The notes beneath the pieces are model-generated. The model did not search any database. It had not been told where the DNA came from and saw only the letters and a program-made list of their open reading frames with translations. Shown piece after piece: positions 24,002 through 33,844 of a stretch of DNA of 64,000 bases (position 1 is the first letter of the stretch; every line of letters begins with the position of its first letter). This DNA is from JAQBVV01 sp965249205 (GTDB taxonomy: Bacteria > Acidobacteriota > Vicinamibacteria > Vicinamibacterales > UBA2999), in NCBI GenBank assembly GCA_965249205.1, contig CBDFLL010000005.1:248001-312000 (forward strand), written 5' to 3'. A program made the translations under genes and the position numbers.

Positions 24002-25339
24002 CTAACGGGATCCAGCAGTGTCGCCGACCTTTTTAACATAATTCCGGTCGACTTTCGCGCGCGTCAGGACTCGTGCAAGCCAGATCGCCGCCGCCAGCGC
24101 CACGCCAGCCATGGCCCATCCTAGCATCTGGGTGAGCCACCGCGCGTCCATTGTCGGCCCCGGAAACTGCAGGAGTTGACTTCCCCGCTCTGTCATCCAG
24201 TGCCACGCGGTATGGGCAACGATGGCCGACAGGATGATTGTGCCGATGCGCTCGGCGACAACGAAGCGGAACACGACGTGCAGCGCAGGCACCATAACCG
24301 CCAGGACGACGAGTTGTCCGAGTTCGACGCCCACATTGAACGCCAGCAGCGATGTCAGCAGGTGCGAGCCGGCAAACTGCAGCGAATCACGGAGCGCGAA
24401 CGAAAACCCGAAGCCGTGCACGAGCCCGAACGCCAGGGTGATGAGCCAGCGACGCATGAGGCGGGCGCCAGCGATGTTCTCCAGCGCCATGTAGACGATC
24501 GACGCGGCGATGAGTGTTTCGACCAGCGGCGGAAACCAGAGCGCGCCCGGCGCCAGATCGTAGGCCGACGCGATCAGCGTCACCGAGTGTGCGACGGTGA
24601 ACGCCGTGACGACGCCGACCAGCGTGCGAAAACGGCGGATCGGGATGACCAGGCACAGCAGGAACAGGAGGTGGTCGATGCCATCGAGAATGTGCGTGAA
24701 TCCGGAGCCGACGAAGCGCGCTGCCGCCTGCCCCCACCTCGGATCCAGGAGCACTCGCCCGGGATCATCGTGAAGCTCGAATACGCGGACTCGACCATCC
24801 GGCATCAGTAGTTGCAACGCGATCGTGACGCGCTGCGCCAGCGGGCGAAGGCCGGGATCGATGGCGAGACGGGACTCGTCCGACGCGATCGGGTACTCGA
24901 GCCACGCGTCCATGATCCCCTGCTCCCAGTAGAGATCGATCTCCTCCGACAGCGGTGGTCCCTCTATGTGGGCAAGGGCGGTCTCGTAGGTCTCGAAAGA
25001 CCGGTCCGAGGGAAGCGACACGCGTACGGCCACCAGGTCCGGGACAGGGAGGCGCGTGTCCTCCTCGTACAGGGCCACCTCCCGCGCGATCCAGATCGTT
25101 GTGGCGTTTCGGAGCGCGTCGTCGGCACGCGCGAGATCGAGATACCCCTGTTCCCGCTGCGGCACGTCGATATCGCTCATCGCCTGCAGCGGCACACGCA
25201 CGAGAAATTGAAGCCGGTCCCCTTCAGGCTTGAGAAATGCCTGGACGATGATCGCGTTCGGGATGTCGTGAGCGATCCCGGGGACCGACGCCGCAAGGAC
25301 CAGTGCTACGACGAACGTCGCAGCAAGACGCACCCTCAT
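24002..25339 (-). CDS. HupE/UreJ-like membrane protein with large exported domain
   Basis: 445 residues. A signal segment (RLAATFVVALVLAASVPGIA) and a ~190-residue exported domain are followed by six or seven membrane helices. The HupE/UreJ_2 signature GFTHILDGIDHLLFLLCLVI is at about residue 215, with FTVAHSVTL and FGLVHGFGFSFA after it. The histidines in these helices suggest a divalent metal permease (Ni or Co), as for HupE/UreJ; this is family knowledge, not proven here. It starts six bases after the stop of the PQQ-type propeller gene, so the two are co-transcribed. Confidence 0.83.
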   Translation of the reverse strand: MRVRLAATFVVALVLAASVPGIAHDIPNAIIVQAFLKPEGDRLQFLVRVPLQAMSDIDVPQREQGYLDLARADDALRNATTIWIAREVALYEEDTRLPVPDLVAVRVSLPSDRSFETYETALAHIEGPPLSEEIDLYWEQGIMDAWLEYPIASDESRLAIDPGLRPLAQRVTIALQLLMPDGRVRVFELHDDPGRVLLDPRWGQAAARFVGSGFTHILDGIDHLLFLLCLVIPIRRFRTLVGVVTAFTVAHSVTLIASAYDLAPGALWFPPLVETLIAASIVYMALENIAGARLMRRWLITLAFGLVHGFGFSFALRDSLQFAGSHLLTSLLAFNVGVELGQLVVLAVMVPALHVVFRFVVAERIGTIILSAIVAHTAWHWMTERGSQLLQFPGPTMDARWLTQMLGWAMAGVALAAAIWLARVLTRAKVDRNYVKKVGDTAGSR

Positions 25340-25345
25340 GGGAAA

Positions 25346-27442
25346 TCAGCGTAGCTGGGCTGGCGTCGTGATCTCCGGCGGCAGCGTGAACGCGACGACC
25401 TCGCCGCTGTAGTCGATGCCGCTAATCGACGCGACCAGGTATTGCTGGCCATTCAGCATGTATGTCATTGGCGAGCCGGTCTGAGGAGCTGGCATGCAGA
25501 CCGAACCGACCTCCTCTCCCGACGCCTTGTCGTACGCGCGCAACATAGCGCCCCGCTCGCCTGACGGCGTCGTGAAGAAACCGGCTTCGCCGGCAATCAC
25601 CAACGACCTGGTGACCAGCGTGCCGATCCGCCCGATGCGTCCGGTTCTCGGAATGTCCACACCCTCAAGTGCTGGATGATTGCGGATGTTGTCCGGTGTT
25701 TCCCCGTGAGGAATTTGCCAGACGATCTCGCCCCTATTGAGATCGATTGCGGTGATTCGCGCGTACGGCGGCTTCACAAGTGGCAGTCCTTGCACCCTGA
25801 GCGGTGGCGCCACTGCGCTCCCGGCGGCGCCGGCCGCTGGCAACGCCGAGGGCGGTCCGTCCGGACGGACCGCCGTGCCACGGACGTAACGCATGTCCGA
25901 CCGTATCCCGTCAGACTCGACGAGGCCAAGGGAGGACATCTGCGACGATGAGTAGATGTAGAGATAGTTCGTTTCAGGATCGAGTGCTCCCCCTGGCCAA
26001 TTGCCCCCCCCCGTCGTCGCGGGCATCATCAGCGTGGCAAGCGGTCCCTCCCAACGGCTCACGACCGGCGGCGTGAAGAGTGGGCCGATCTTGAAGCGCG
26101 ACACGAGTTCCACCGCTTCGGCTCGGAGCTCAGGCGTGAAGTCGATCAGATCATCGATGGCGACGCCCTGCCGCTCGAAAGCCGGCGGCTTTGTCACGAA
26201 TGGTTGTGTGGGGCTGGCCTTCTCGCCGGGAACCATCGACGCCTCGACCGGCCGCTCCTCGATCGGCCACACCGGCTCTCCGGTGACGCGGTCGAGCACG
26301 TAGACCCACCCCTGTTTTGTCGGCTGCGCGAGCGCCTTGATCGGTCTGCCGTCGACGACGATGTCGGCCAGGATTGGTGCGCACGGAATGTCAGAGTCCC
26401 AGATGCCGTGGTGCACGAGCTGATAGTGCCAGTGCCGTATGCCCGTCTTCAGTTCGACCGCCACGATGCTCTCGCCGTACAGCGTGTTCCCCGGCCGGTG
26501 GCCACCGTAGTAGTCGCCGGTGGGAAGTTCGACGGGCAGATACACTAGGCCCAGTTCTTCGTCGATGCTCATCTGTGCCCAGACGCCTGTGTTCCCGGTG
26601 TTTGCCGCCGAGCCGTCCTCCCACGTCTCCGCTCCCGCCTCGCCAGGCATCGGAATCGTGTGAAAGATCCAAAGGCGCTCCCCGGTTCGCACATCGAAGC
26701 CCCGTACGTATCCCTTCTCGTTGTTCTGGCGCTCCGGAACGCTGCCTGGTAGATGCGCCGCTCCGATCACCACGACATCGCCGGCGATGACCGGCGCGGC
26801 ATGCAGGCCGACCTCACCGGTCACGAGATCCATGTCCTGATCGTCGTCGAGTTTCAGGTCGACGATGCCGTCTCGTCCGAAGCCTGGCACACGGTTACCC
26901 GTCTTGGCGTCGAGCGCCACCATCTGGTACCCCGGCGTGACGTAGACGATCCGCGCATCCTCTCCGTCGCTCCAGTAGGCCAAGCCGCGGCCCGACAGCC
27001 GCCTCGGCGCCGACTCGCCACGCGCGCCCTCGTCCTCGCGATGCATCCACAGCATCTCTCCGGTGGCCGCGTCGAGCGCCACGGCTGCACGACGTGTGCC
27101 TGCCGTCATATAGAGCACACCGTCCACCATCAGCGGCGTTGCCTGTAGGTTGAACTCCGGCCGTGGGCCCATCGCGTCGGTCTTGAAGCGCCACGCCACC
27201 TCAAGCTCGGCGAAGTTGTCCGCTGTGATCTGGTCGAGCGGCGCGTATCGCGTACTCCGCAGATCGCCGCCATAGGTCGGCCACTCGCCGCCGGCCGCGT
27301 CCTGGGCCGTAGCGCCCTGAGCTGCAACCATCTGGACCGCAACCCCCTGAACGAGCGTGGCGACCAACGCACACATCGCGATGCTCAGCACGGATGCCAC
27401 AGACCAGTCAAGGGCTCTGCCGTGGATCGTTCGGCGTGTCAT
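25346..27442 (-). CDS. Exported PQQ-type propeller dehydrogenase (paralogue 1)
   Basis: 698 residues from ATG 27442 after GGAAGGGAAG. It is exported (AMCALVATLVQGVAVQMVAA) and built of PQQ-type blades: WPTYGGDLRSTRYAPLDQIT, AAVALDAATGEMLWMHRE, GYVRGFDVRTGERLWIFHTI, WVYVLDRVTGEPVWPIEERP and ITAIDLNRGEIVWQIPHGET. This is the pattern of quinoprotein glucose/alcohol dehydrogenases, which oxidise alcohols or sugars in the periplasm and pass electrons to quinone or cytochrome c. No heme motif lies in this protein. It is the most divergent of three paralogues here and heads an operon with the HupE/UreJ-like gene. Confidence 0.87.
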   Translation of the reverse strand: MTRRTIHGRALDWSVASVLSIAMCALVATLVQGVAVQMVAAQGATAQDAAGGEWPTYGGDLRSTRYAPLDQITADNFAELEVAWRFKTDAMGPRPEFNLQATPLMVDGVLYMTAGTRRAAVALDAATGEMLWMHREDEGARGESAPRRLSGRGLAYWSDGEDARIVYVTPGYQMVALDAKTGNRVPGFGRDGIVDLKLDDDQDMDLVTGEVGLHAAPVIAGDVVVIGAAHLPGSVPERQNNEKGYVRGFDVRTGERLWIFHTIPMPGEAGAETWEDGSAANTGNTGVWAQMSIDEELGLVYLPVELPTGDYYGGHRPGNTLYGESIVAVELKTGIRHWHYQLVHHGIWDSDIPCAPILADIVVDGRPIKALAQPTKQGWVYVLDRVTGEPVWPIEERPVEASMVPGEKASPTQPFVTKPPAFERQGVAIDDLIDFTPELRAEAVELVSRFKIGPLFTPPVVSRWEGPLATLMMPATTGGGNWPGGALDPETNYLYIYSSSQMSSLGLVESDGIRSDMRYVRGTAVRPDGPPSALPAAGAAGSAVAPPLRVQGLPLVKPPYARITAIDLNRGEIVWQIPHGETPDNIRNHPALEGVDIPRTGRIGRIGTLVTRSLVIAGEAGFFTTPSGERGAMLRAYDKASGEEVGSVCMPAPQTGSPMTYMLNGQQYLVASISGIDYSGEVVAFTLPPEITTPAQLR

Positions 27443-27512
27443 GCTTCCCTTCCTTTAAGACCGGGCCCAGGCGTGCGTTCCCGGGTCCGGCTTCAATGTG
27501 GGTCGGCTGAGG

Positions 27513-29636
27513 TTACGGGAGCGTCAGCGCGACAAACGAGCCCGGCTGGTCGCGCTTTGCGCTTCCTGCCTGCATGACGAGGTACTGCTTCCCGTCGTGC
27601 ATGTAGGTCATCATGCCGTATTGACCCGGTATCGGAACTTCGAGGCTGGCGAGAATCTCGCCCGTGCGCTTGTCACGGGCATGCAGCATCGGCATACCGT
27701 TCTCGTTCACCTCGGTGTCCCCACGAAGATCCTCCGTGGTCTGCACCAGGATGTCGCCCATCACCATCTGGATGGACAGCCCGGTTCCCCCTGTCGGAGG
27801 TACATCCACGCCCTGCAGGAGCGGGTGATTCTTGATGCGATCTGGAGTCTCGCCAATCGGAATATCCCAGAGCTTCTCGCCCGTGTTCATGTCGTAGGCG
27901 GACAGCGCTGAAAACAGCGGCTTGTACACCGACAGGCCCTCAACCAGCGGCAGATAGCCCGTGGGGGGGCCGCCGGTCTTCCACGCGGCGACTGTGGTGC
28001 CCGTCGTGGGCGTCACCCGCTCCCGTCCTCGCCAGGCCTCCTCAGACATCCCCGCGACCTCGGTTCTTTCCTCGTCCACCCCGTTCGTGGGTACGAGAAA
28101 CGGCGTCGCGCTGCAGGTCCTGCGGTGCGACGCGTACATGATTCCGGTCGTGGCATCCGCGACCGCCGGGTGTGGGATGTTCAGCCCGCCCCCACAACCG
28201 ACGTTGTTGATGAAGTCGTTGTCATGGGGGTACGGGAGCGGCGGCACGTACAGTCCTCCCACGCGAAACTTGCTCAAGACCTCGAGGGCCTGCTGTTTCA
28301 ACTCCGGCGTGTAGTCGAGGACGAATTCGTCGGTGATGCCGTCAACGATAATCGGGTCCAGCGGTGCCGGCCGGGTTGGATACGGCTGCGTCGGCGCGGT
28401 GTAGTTCCCCGGAACCTCTGTCTGCATGACCGGGCGTTCCTCGATCGGCCAGATAGGCTCACCGGTCTCCCGGTTGAGCGCGAAGACGAGTCCCTGTTTC
28501 GTGTTCTGGATCAGCGCGGGCACCGGCTGTCCGTCGACTGTGAGATCCAGCAGAACGGGCGCGGTCGGGATGTCGTAATTCCACTGATCACTGTGGTGAA
28601 TCTGGTAGTGCCATCTGCGTTCCCCCGTCCTGACGTCCAGTGCGAGGACGCTGCCGCCGAACAGGTTGTGGCCCGGCCGATGGCCCGTATACACCTGGTA
28701 GGTCGAGGAGTTGGTCACCAGATACACAAGCCCGAGTTCCGGGTCAGCCGAGGCGGGTGCCCAGGATGACAGGTCGCCCGACCACCTCCACGCGTCGTTC
28801 TCCCACGTCTCGTGGCCCACCTCGCCCGGCCGAGGGAGCACGTGGAACTTCCAGAGATGCTCCCCGGTTCTGGCGTCGTAGCCCATGATGTCGCCCGGCA
28901 CGTTCTCGATTCGCGTCTGGTCGTAGCTGGGTTCGTGGCCGACCAGCACCACGACCACACCGTTCACCACGATCGGCGGCGACGAGGCGGTCACCATGCC
29001 CAACGTCCTGGGAATCCCGTTATCGGCGTCGTACGGCTCGGTCCAGTCCAGCCAGGGCTGCCAATCCGCGACCAGGTCGGGTATCAGATCGACGACGCCG
29101 GATTTCGAGAACTCCTCCAGCGGTACCGATTTCCCCCAGTTCTCCAGCGGCCGCCCCGTCTTGGCGTCCAGCGCCCACAGGAAGAAGGCGGGCGACGTCA
29201 CGTACACCACGCCGCGCCCATCCACTTCGGCGTACGCGATGCCCTTGCCAAAGTCGGTTCTCGGCGAGCGCAAATACCTCATGGTCTCTGGCTCCCGGAA
29301 GGTCCACAGCGTTTCGCCCGTCGCGGCGTCAATCGATACGACCGTGCGCCGCTGACCGCTGACGGTGTACAACGCGCCGTCCGCGAAGACCGGTGTGGCC
29401 CTGGCGGTGTATTCGATACCGGCTCCGAAGTTGCTCCCTCGCCAGATCCAGGCCACCTCCAAGTCAGCGAAATTGGACGCGTTGATCTGCGTCAGCATCG
29501 GCGCGGACCTGGTGTTGCCAGCGTCGCCGCCCAGGTAACGCCACTCTCCCGTCTCGGGGGGGGCCTCCTGGGCAGAACCGACACCGACGAGCGCCGTAAG
29601 GGCCATCACGCCACACACAAACAGGGACCGCTTCAT
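27513..29636 (-). CDS. Exported PQQ-type propeller dehydrogenase (paralogue 2)
   Basis: 707 residues from ATG 29636, preceded by GAGGAGAAG. Signal: LFVCGVMALTALVGVGSAQ. Blades include WRYLGGDAGNTRSAPMLTQI, VVSIDAATGETLWTFREPE, IMGYDARTGEHLWKFHVLPR, LVFALNRETGEPIWPIEERP and SAYDMNTGEKLWDIPIGETP. It is closer to the paralogue at 35281 (shared TGRPLENWG, GVVDLxPDLVADWxPW) than to its neighbour at 25346. Likely a periplasmic quinoprotein oxidising an alcohol or sugar-like compound. It is divergent from the NHL lipoprotein gene at 29887. Confidence 0.87.
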   Translation of the reverse strand: MKRSLFVCGVMALTALVGVGSAQEAPPETGEWRYLGGDAGNTRSAPMLTQINASNFADLEVAWIWRGSNFGAGIEYTARATPVFADGALYTVSGQRRTVVSIDAATGETLWTFREPETMRYLRSPRTDFGKGIAYAEVDGRGVVYVTSPAFFLWALDAKTGRPLENWGKSVPLEEFSKSGVVDLIPDLVADWQPWLDWTEPYDADNGIPRTLGMVTASSPPIVVNGVVVVLVGHEPSYDQTRIENVPGDIMGYDARTGEHLWKFHVLPRPGEVGHETWENDAWRWSGDLSSWAPASADPELGLVYLVTNSSTYQVYTGHRPGHNLFGGSVLALDVRTGERRWHYQIHHSDQWNYDIPTAPVLLDLTVDGQPVPALIQNTKQGLVFALNRETGEPIWPIEERPVMQTEVPGNYTAPTQPYPTRPAPLDPIIVDGITDEFVLDYTPELKQQALEVLSKFRVGGLYVPPLPYPHDNDFINNVGCGGGLNIPHPAVADATTGIMYASHRRTCSATPFLVPTNGVDEERTEVAGMSEEAWRGRERVTPTTGTTVAAWKTGGPPTGYLPLVEGLSVYKPLFSALSAYDMNTGEKLWDIPIGETPDRIKNHPLLQGVDVPPTGGTGLSIQMVMGDILVQTTEDLRGDTEVNENGMPMLHARDKRTGEILASLEVPIPGQYGMMTYMHDGKQYLVMQAGSAKRDQPGSFVALTLP

Positions 29637-29693
29637 ATGTCTTCTCCTCGAGAAAAAAGTTGGTGCCAGGCCGCCAGCGGAGGCCGACGAAGC

Positions 29694-29709
29694 TCCGTAA
29701 TGTTACGGA
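29694..29709. promoter_or_regulatory. Palindrome in a divergent promoter region
   Basis: TCCGTAATGTTACGGA forms two 7-base arms around TG. It lies 58 bases upstream of the quinoprotein start (29636, minus) and ~180 upstream of the NHL lipoprotein start (29887, plus). Its place between divergent genes is compatible with an operator, but no regulator is known. The rest of 29637-29886 shows nothing else recognisable. Confidence 0.35.
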
Positions 29710-29886
29710 ACTGCGGCGTCGCTGTCACCCCCTGGAGGCGATCGGCGGGTTGACGCTCCGCGCCGGCTCGTGTTCCACTGACGCGGTTTAGGAACCGGGA
29801 CCTTCGGCGTCGGTCTGTCGCTGGCGCATGTGAGACTCCCGGAACGCGAGAACATGGTTACTGTGTGCGCGCACGGGGAGGCGAGG

Positions 29887-31014
29887 ATGCTGCGAGTGAG
29901 GACCAGATGGGCGTTGGGTTTCGGGACGGCGGCGGCGATCGTTGCGTTGCAGGCCTGTTCCGAACCAGCAGAGCAGGAGGCACCAGCAGAGCAGGCACCA
30001 GCAGAGCAGGCACCAGCACAGCAGGCACCAGCACAGCAGAATGAGCCGACCAATGATTTCCCCAATCCGTATGAAGGAGCCGTACTCCCTTTGCCGGACG
30101 GGCGCACGTGGGGTTCGACGGCCGGTGTCGACATCGCTCCCGACGGCAAGCACGTCTGGGCGATCGACCGATGTGGCTCCAACGGGTGCGTGGGCTCAGA
30201 CCTCGATCCGATTCTTCTCTACGACGGCGACGGAAACTTTGTTCGGAGCTTTGGCTCGGGCATGCTTGCGTTTCCCCACGGCATCCATGTCGATCAGGAC
30301 GGGAACGTGTGGGTGACCGATCCGGTCCTCAATGACGGCCGAGGAGCGGGCGCCAACAACATCGGCTCCGATGTCATCAAGTTCAGCCCGGAGGGTGAGG
30401 TGCTGCTGACGCTCGGGACGCCGGGAGTCAAAGGGGACGGTCCCGATCACTTCAGCGGACCCTCCGACGTCGTTGTCGGTGACGACGGCAATGTTTTCGT
30501 CGCCGACGGGCATGGCACCGGGACCAACGAGCGAATCATGAAGTTCGACCGAGATGGCAACTTCCTCATGGAGTGGGGAGGCCCTGGCGAAGGTGCGTGC
30601 GGCATGAACGAGTTCTCCAGCCTGCACGCGCTGGAAATCGACTCGCAGGGCCGGCTTTTCGTCGGTGACCGCGACAATAACCGTATCCAGATCTTCGACC
30701 AGGACGGCAACTACCTCGACTGCTGGTACCAGTTCAGCCGGCCAAGCGGCATCCACATCGACCAGGACGACAACATCTATGTCGCGGATTCGGAATCGAG
30801 CGATCTTCCCAACGCCGGTGGGCCTCCGCATGGTGACTGGCAGCGTGGGATCCGCATTGGCAGCGCCACAGACGGCAGCGTGAGGTACTTCATTCCGGAT
30901 CCTGAGCCCACTGGCGGTAGCAGCGCCGCCGAAGGTGTGGCGGCGGACAGTGACGGCATCGTCTACGGCGCGGAGGTGGGCTTGCCGAAGATGATGCGGT
31001 ACACGTTGAGGTAG
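29887..31014 (+). CDS. NHL-type propeller lipoprotein
   Basis: 375 residues from ATG 29887 behind GGGGAGGCGAGG. The signal peptide ends in the lipobox LQAC (GTAAAIVALQACSEPAEQ), giving a lipidated cysteine, then a low-complexity linker of (A/Q)PAEQ/APAQQ repeats. The propeller blades include FPHGIHVDQDGNVWVTDPVL, DVVVGDDGNVFVADGHGT, RLFVGDRDNNRIQIFDQDGN and GIHIDQDDNIYVADSES. It resembles the lyase domain of peptidyl-alpha-hydroxyglycine alpha-amidating lyase and other NHL proteins. Its C-terminal third has a degraded paralogue at 38788. Confidence 0.87.
   Translation: MLRVRTRWALGFGTAAAIVALQACSEPAEQEAPAEQAPAEQAPAQQAPAQQNEPTNDFPNPYEGAVLPLPDGRTWGSTAGVDIAPDGKHVWAIDRCGSNGCVGSDLDPILLYDGDGNFVRSFGSGMLAFPHGIHVDQDGNVWVTDPVLNDGRGAGANNIGSDVIKFSPEGEVLLTLGTPGVKGDGPDHFSGPSDVVVGDDGNVFVADGHGTGTNERIMKFDRDGNFLMEWGGPGEGACGMNEFSSLHALEIDSQGRLFVGDRDNNRIQIFDQDGNYLDCWYQFSRPSGIHIDQDDNIYVADSESSDLPNAGGPPHGDWQRGIRIGSATDGSVRYFIPDPEPTGGSSAAEGVAADSDGIVYGAEVGLPKMMRYTLR
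29980..30039 (+). repeat. 15-bp tandem repeat encoding a lipoprotein linker
   Basis: Four consecutive in-frame units of GCACCAGCAGAGCAG or GCACCAGCACAGCAG encode APAEQ APAEQ APAQQ APAQQ. This forms a flexible tether between the lipid anchor and the propeller. The near-identity at DNA level suggests recent slippage and possible length variation. Confidence 0.85.
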
Positions 31015-31039
31015 TTCCGAGCGCTTCCTGTCCGAGCGC

Positions 31040-32068
31040 TCATTGGATCGGCGTCACCAGCGTTCCGATTCCTTCGACCTCGATCTCGACGATGTCGCCA
31101 CGCTTCAGATAGACCGGCGGCGTGCGTCCCAGGCCGACGCCTGCGGGCGTGCCCGTCGCCACGACGTCTCCAGGCCAGAGCGTCATGATGCGCGACGCGA
31201 ATCGCAGCAGTCGCTCCACATCGTGAATGAGGTAGGCCGTATTCGAGTCCTGCATCACCTCGCCGTTCACCCGCGTGGTCACCTGAAGATTGGCGTAGTT
31301 GGGCAGAAACTCCTTGGGGACCACGTACGGGCCCATGGGCGAAGAGCCCTCCATGCTCTTGCCGGCGAAATAGTCGCGGGCGAACCGACCGTGGTCGGGA
31401 ATTTGCGCGGCCCGGTCGCTGACGTCGTAGAGGATCGTGAAGCCGAACACGTGGTCCATGGCGTTATCGAGTGTCACGTTCCTGGCTTGCCTACCCACCA
31501 CAACGGAGAACTCCCCTTCCCAATCGATTCGGTCACGACCTGGCGGGATCGCGTACGGCTGGCCCGGATCGATGATGGTCGAGCGCGGCGGCTTCGCGAA
31601 TAGAAACGGGTCGTCCCCATCAGGGTCCGTCTCCGCCGAACCGCCTACCTCGGCTGCGTGAGCGCGATAGTTCTGCCCAGCGGCGAGCAGGTTCCACGGA
31701 TACTTGATTGGCGCTTTGATTGAGACCGCGTCCGGTGAGTACCCGAACGCGAGGCCTTCCGTCTTGCCTGACAGATAGTTCGCGATCTGGAACAGTCGCG
31801 GCTTGAGCGTCTCCGACGCCTCGATCAACACCTTCATGTCGTCCGGCATGTCCACGGACGCGACACCCGCTTCGGCGACCAGATACGCGCTGGCCTCCTG
31901 GAGGTCAAGAAGCCGGTCGTCGAGCAGCATGCCCGCGCGTTCTCGGCCATCGACCTCGAAGGTCGCCAGCTTGAAGGCGACGTCTGGCGTCGCTGCCACC
32001 TGTGCGTTCGCCTCGCCCGATACGAGCACGATGGCTCCGATTGCAACCGCCAGCACGGCACTTCTCAT
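31040..32068 (-). CDS. Exported fumarylacetoacetate hydrolase (FAH) family protein
   Basis: 342 residues from ATG 32068 (MRSAVLAVAI) behind GAAGGAGAG. Unusually for this normally cytosolic family, it opens with a signal peptide (VAIGAIVLVSGEANAQ). The FAH core is intact: PWNLLAAGQNYRAHAAEVG, GRDRIDWEGEFSVVVGRQAR (E-x-E metal ligands), FTILYDVSDR (third ligand), MGPYVVPKEF, LWPGDVVATGTPAGVG and GDIVEIEVEGIGTLVTP. FAH enzymes hydrolyse or decarboxylate acyl-pyruvate-like products of aromatic ring cleavage. A second exported FAH gene lies directly upstream on the same strand. Confidence 0.88.
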   Translation of the reverse strand: MRSAVLAVAIGAIVLVSGEANAQVAATPDVAFKLATFEVDGRERAGMLLDDRLLDLQEASAYLVAEAGVASVDMPDDMKVLIEASETLKPRLFQIANYLSGKTEGLAFGYSPDAVSIKAPIKYPWNLLAAGQNYRAHAAEVGGSAETDPDGDDPFLFAKPPRSTIIDPGQPYAIPPGRDRIDWEGEFSVVVGRQARNVTLDNAMDHVFGFTILYDVSDRAAQIPDHGRFARDYFAGKSMEGSSPMGPYVVPKEFLPNYANLQVTTRVNGEVMQDSNTAYLIHDVERLLRFASRIMTLWPGDVVATGTPAGVGLGRTPPVYLKRGDIVEIEVEGIGTLVTPIQ

Positions 32069-32549
32069 GCTGTGTCTCTCCTTCTGCACTGCGACCGAGT
32101 GATGGCCGACGAGAACCTTCGCCGGCCTCCACACGGGTCCTGGCAGCGGATTCCGCGGTCAGCCCCCACCGTGCGCAGTTCTACCGATAGCTGCTCACGG
32201 GCGGCAGCCGAGCGCCGCTACCCGCCGCGGGTTCCTCTTCGGCCACCACGGGCAGGCGAAGTGTGCCGATCCCATCGATCGTCGCGACGATTTCCTCGCC
32301 CGGCTGCAGGAAGCGTTGCTCGCCTCGAACCGCCGTTCCAGCTCCCGTGCCACCCGAGGTCCCGTTGTTGATGACGTCACCGGGAAACAGCGTGACGATC
32401 GACGAGGCGTACTCGATCAGCTCGTAGAGCGAGTGAATCATGTCGCCGGCCGTGGCTTCCTGCATCTGTATGCCGTCGACGCTCAAAGTCTGACGCAGGT
32501 TCTCCATCGGGTCGCCATAGAACTCCTTGGGCACAATCCAGGGCCCTAG

Positions 32550-33844
32550 CAGGCTGCTGAAAAACTCCGTGAAATGGGATCGACAGATCGATCCCGGCGT
32601 ACTACCATGCTCCCAACACCGCTGAAGGGAGCCCCATCATGCGCGGACACGATGAGCAAAGCACTCACATGTTCAGCTACCTGTCGCCGGAACAGCGCGT
32701 GCCAGCCGACCATCCGCTCCGCGCGGTTCGCGCGCTGACGGACGAAGCGCTGAGAACGATGTCGCGCAGGTTCGCCGGCCTGTACGCCAACACAGGGCGT
32801 CCGTCGATCCCGCCGGAACAGCTGCTGCGCGCGTTGTTGCTGCAGGTGCTCTACACGGTGCGGAGCGAGCGGCTGCTGATGGAAGAGCTCAATTACAACC
32901 TGCTGTTCCGCTGGTTCGTGGGCTTGAATTTGGACGACCCGGTTTGGCATCCCACCACGTTTACCAAGAATCGCGACCGGCTGCTGGCGGGCGATCTCGC
33001 GGCCGCCTTCTTTGATGCGGTGCAGGCCCACGCGCGGGCGGCCGGGCTGCTCTCGGACGAACACTTCACTGTGGATGGGACCCAATTGGAAGCGTGGGCC
33101 AGCCTGAAGAGCTTTCGGTGCCGGGACGCGGCGGAGAGCGACCCGCCCGATGACCCCGGGAATCCCACGGTCAACTTCCACGGGGAGCGGCGGCGCAACG
33201 ACACGCACCAGTCGACGACCGATCCGGAGGCGATGCTGCCTCGGAAGGGCCAGGGGAAGGAAGCCAAGCTGGCGTATCTGGGCCACGTGCTGCTGGACAA
33301 TCGACAGGGACTTGTCGCCAACGTCTGCGCGACTCACGCGACGGGGATCGCCGAACGCGAGGCAGCGGCGCTGTTGCTGGAGGCCAGCGCGCCGCCGGGC
33401 AGCACGGTCGGGGCGGACAAGGGCTACGATGTGGCAAGCTTTGTGGCCGCTGTCCGTATCCGGGCCGTCACGCCCCACGTTGCTCAGAAGGTCCGCTGGA
33501 GTGCGATCGATGGCCGGACCACGCGGCATGCGGGCTATCACGTCAGTCAGCGGAAACGGAAACTCGTAGAACAGGTCTTTGGCTGGATGAAGACCGTCGG
33601 CGGCTTGCGCAAACTCCGGCATCGCGGTGTCGCCCTCGTGGATTGGCAGCTTACCTTCGCCGCCACGGTCTATAACTTGGTCCGGCTGCGGAATCTGGAG
33701 GCGAGGTGTCCCTGATCACCGGCCGCGCGTGTCGCCGGCCCCTTGATCGGGGCCAGCGCACAGCCGTGCGCACCGTTGTCGGTCGGTGGTGACTCGCATG
33801 ATCCTTAGAAAACGGCCCGATCACCCGGGTTCTTCAGCAGCCTG
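32550..33844 (+). mobile_element. IS5-family insertion sequence, copy D
   Basis: A full 1,295-bp element with CTAG at 32546-32549 and 33845-33848, interrupting the second FAH gene in the opposite orientation. It carries the only coding substitution found among the six full-length copies. Confidence 0.95.
32639..33715 (+). CDS. IS5-family transposase (copy D, one substitution)
   Basis: 358 residues, identical to the other copies except Thr to Ile in the segment ATHATGIAEREAA (codon ATC near 33347). The catalytic residues are unchanged. Confidence 0.95.
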   Translation: MRGHDEQSTHMFSYLSPEQRVPADHPLRAVRALTDEALRTMSRRFAGLYANTGRPSIPPEQLLRALLLQVLYTVRSERLLMEELNYNLLFRWFVGLNLDDPVWHPTTFTKNRDRLLAGDLAAAFFDAVQAHARAAGLLSDEHFTVDGTQLEAWASLKSFRCRDAAESDPPDDPGNPTVNFHGERRRNDTHQSTTDPEAMLPRKGQGKEAKLAYLGHVLLDNRQGLVANVCATHATGIAEREAAALLLEASAPPGSTVGADKGYDVASFVAAVRIRAVTPHVAQKVRWSAIDGRTTRHAGYHVSQRKRKLVEQVFGWMKTVGGLRKLRHRGVALVDWQLTFAATVYNLVRLRNLEARCP

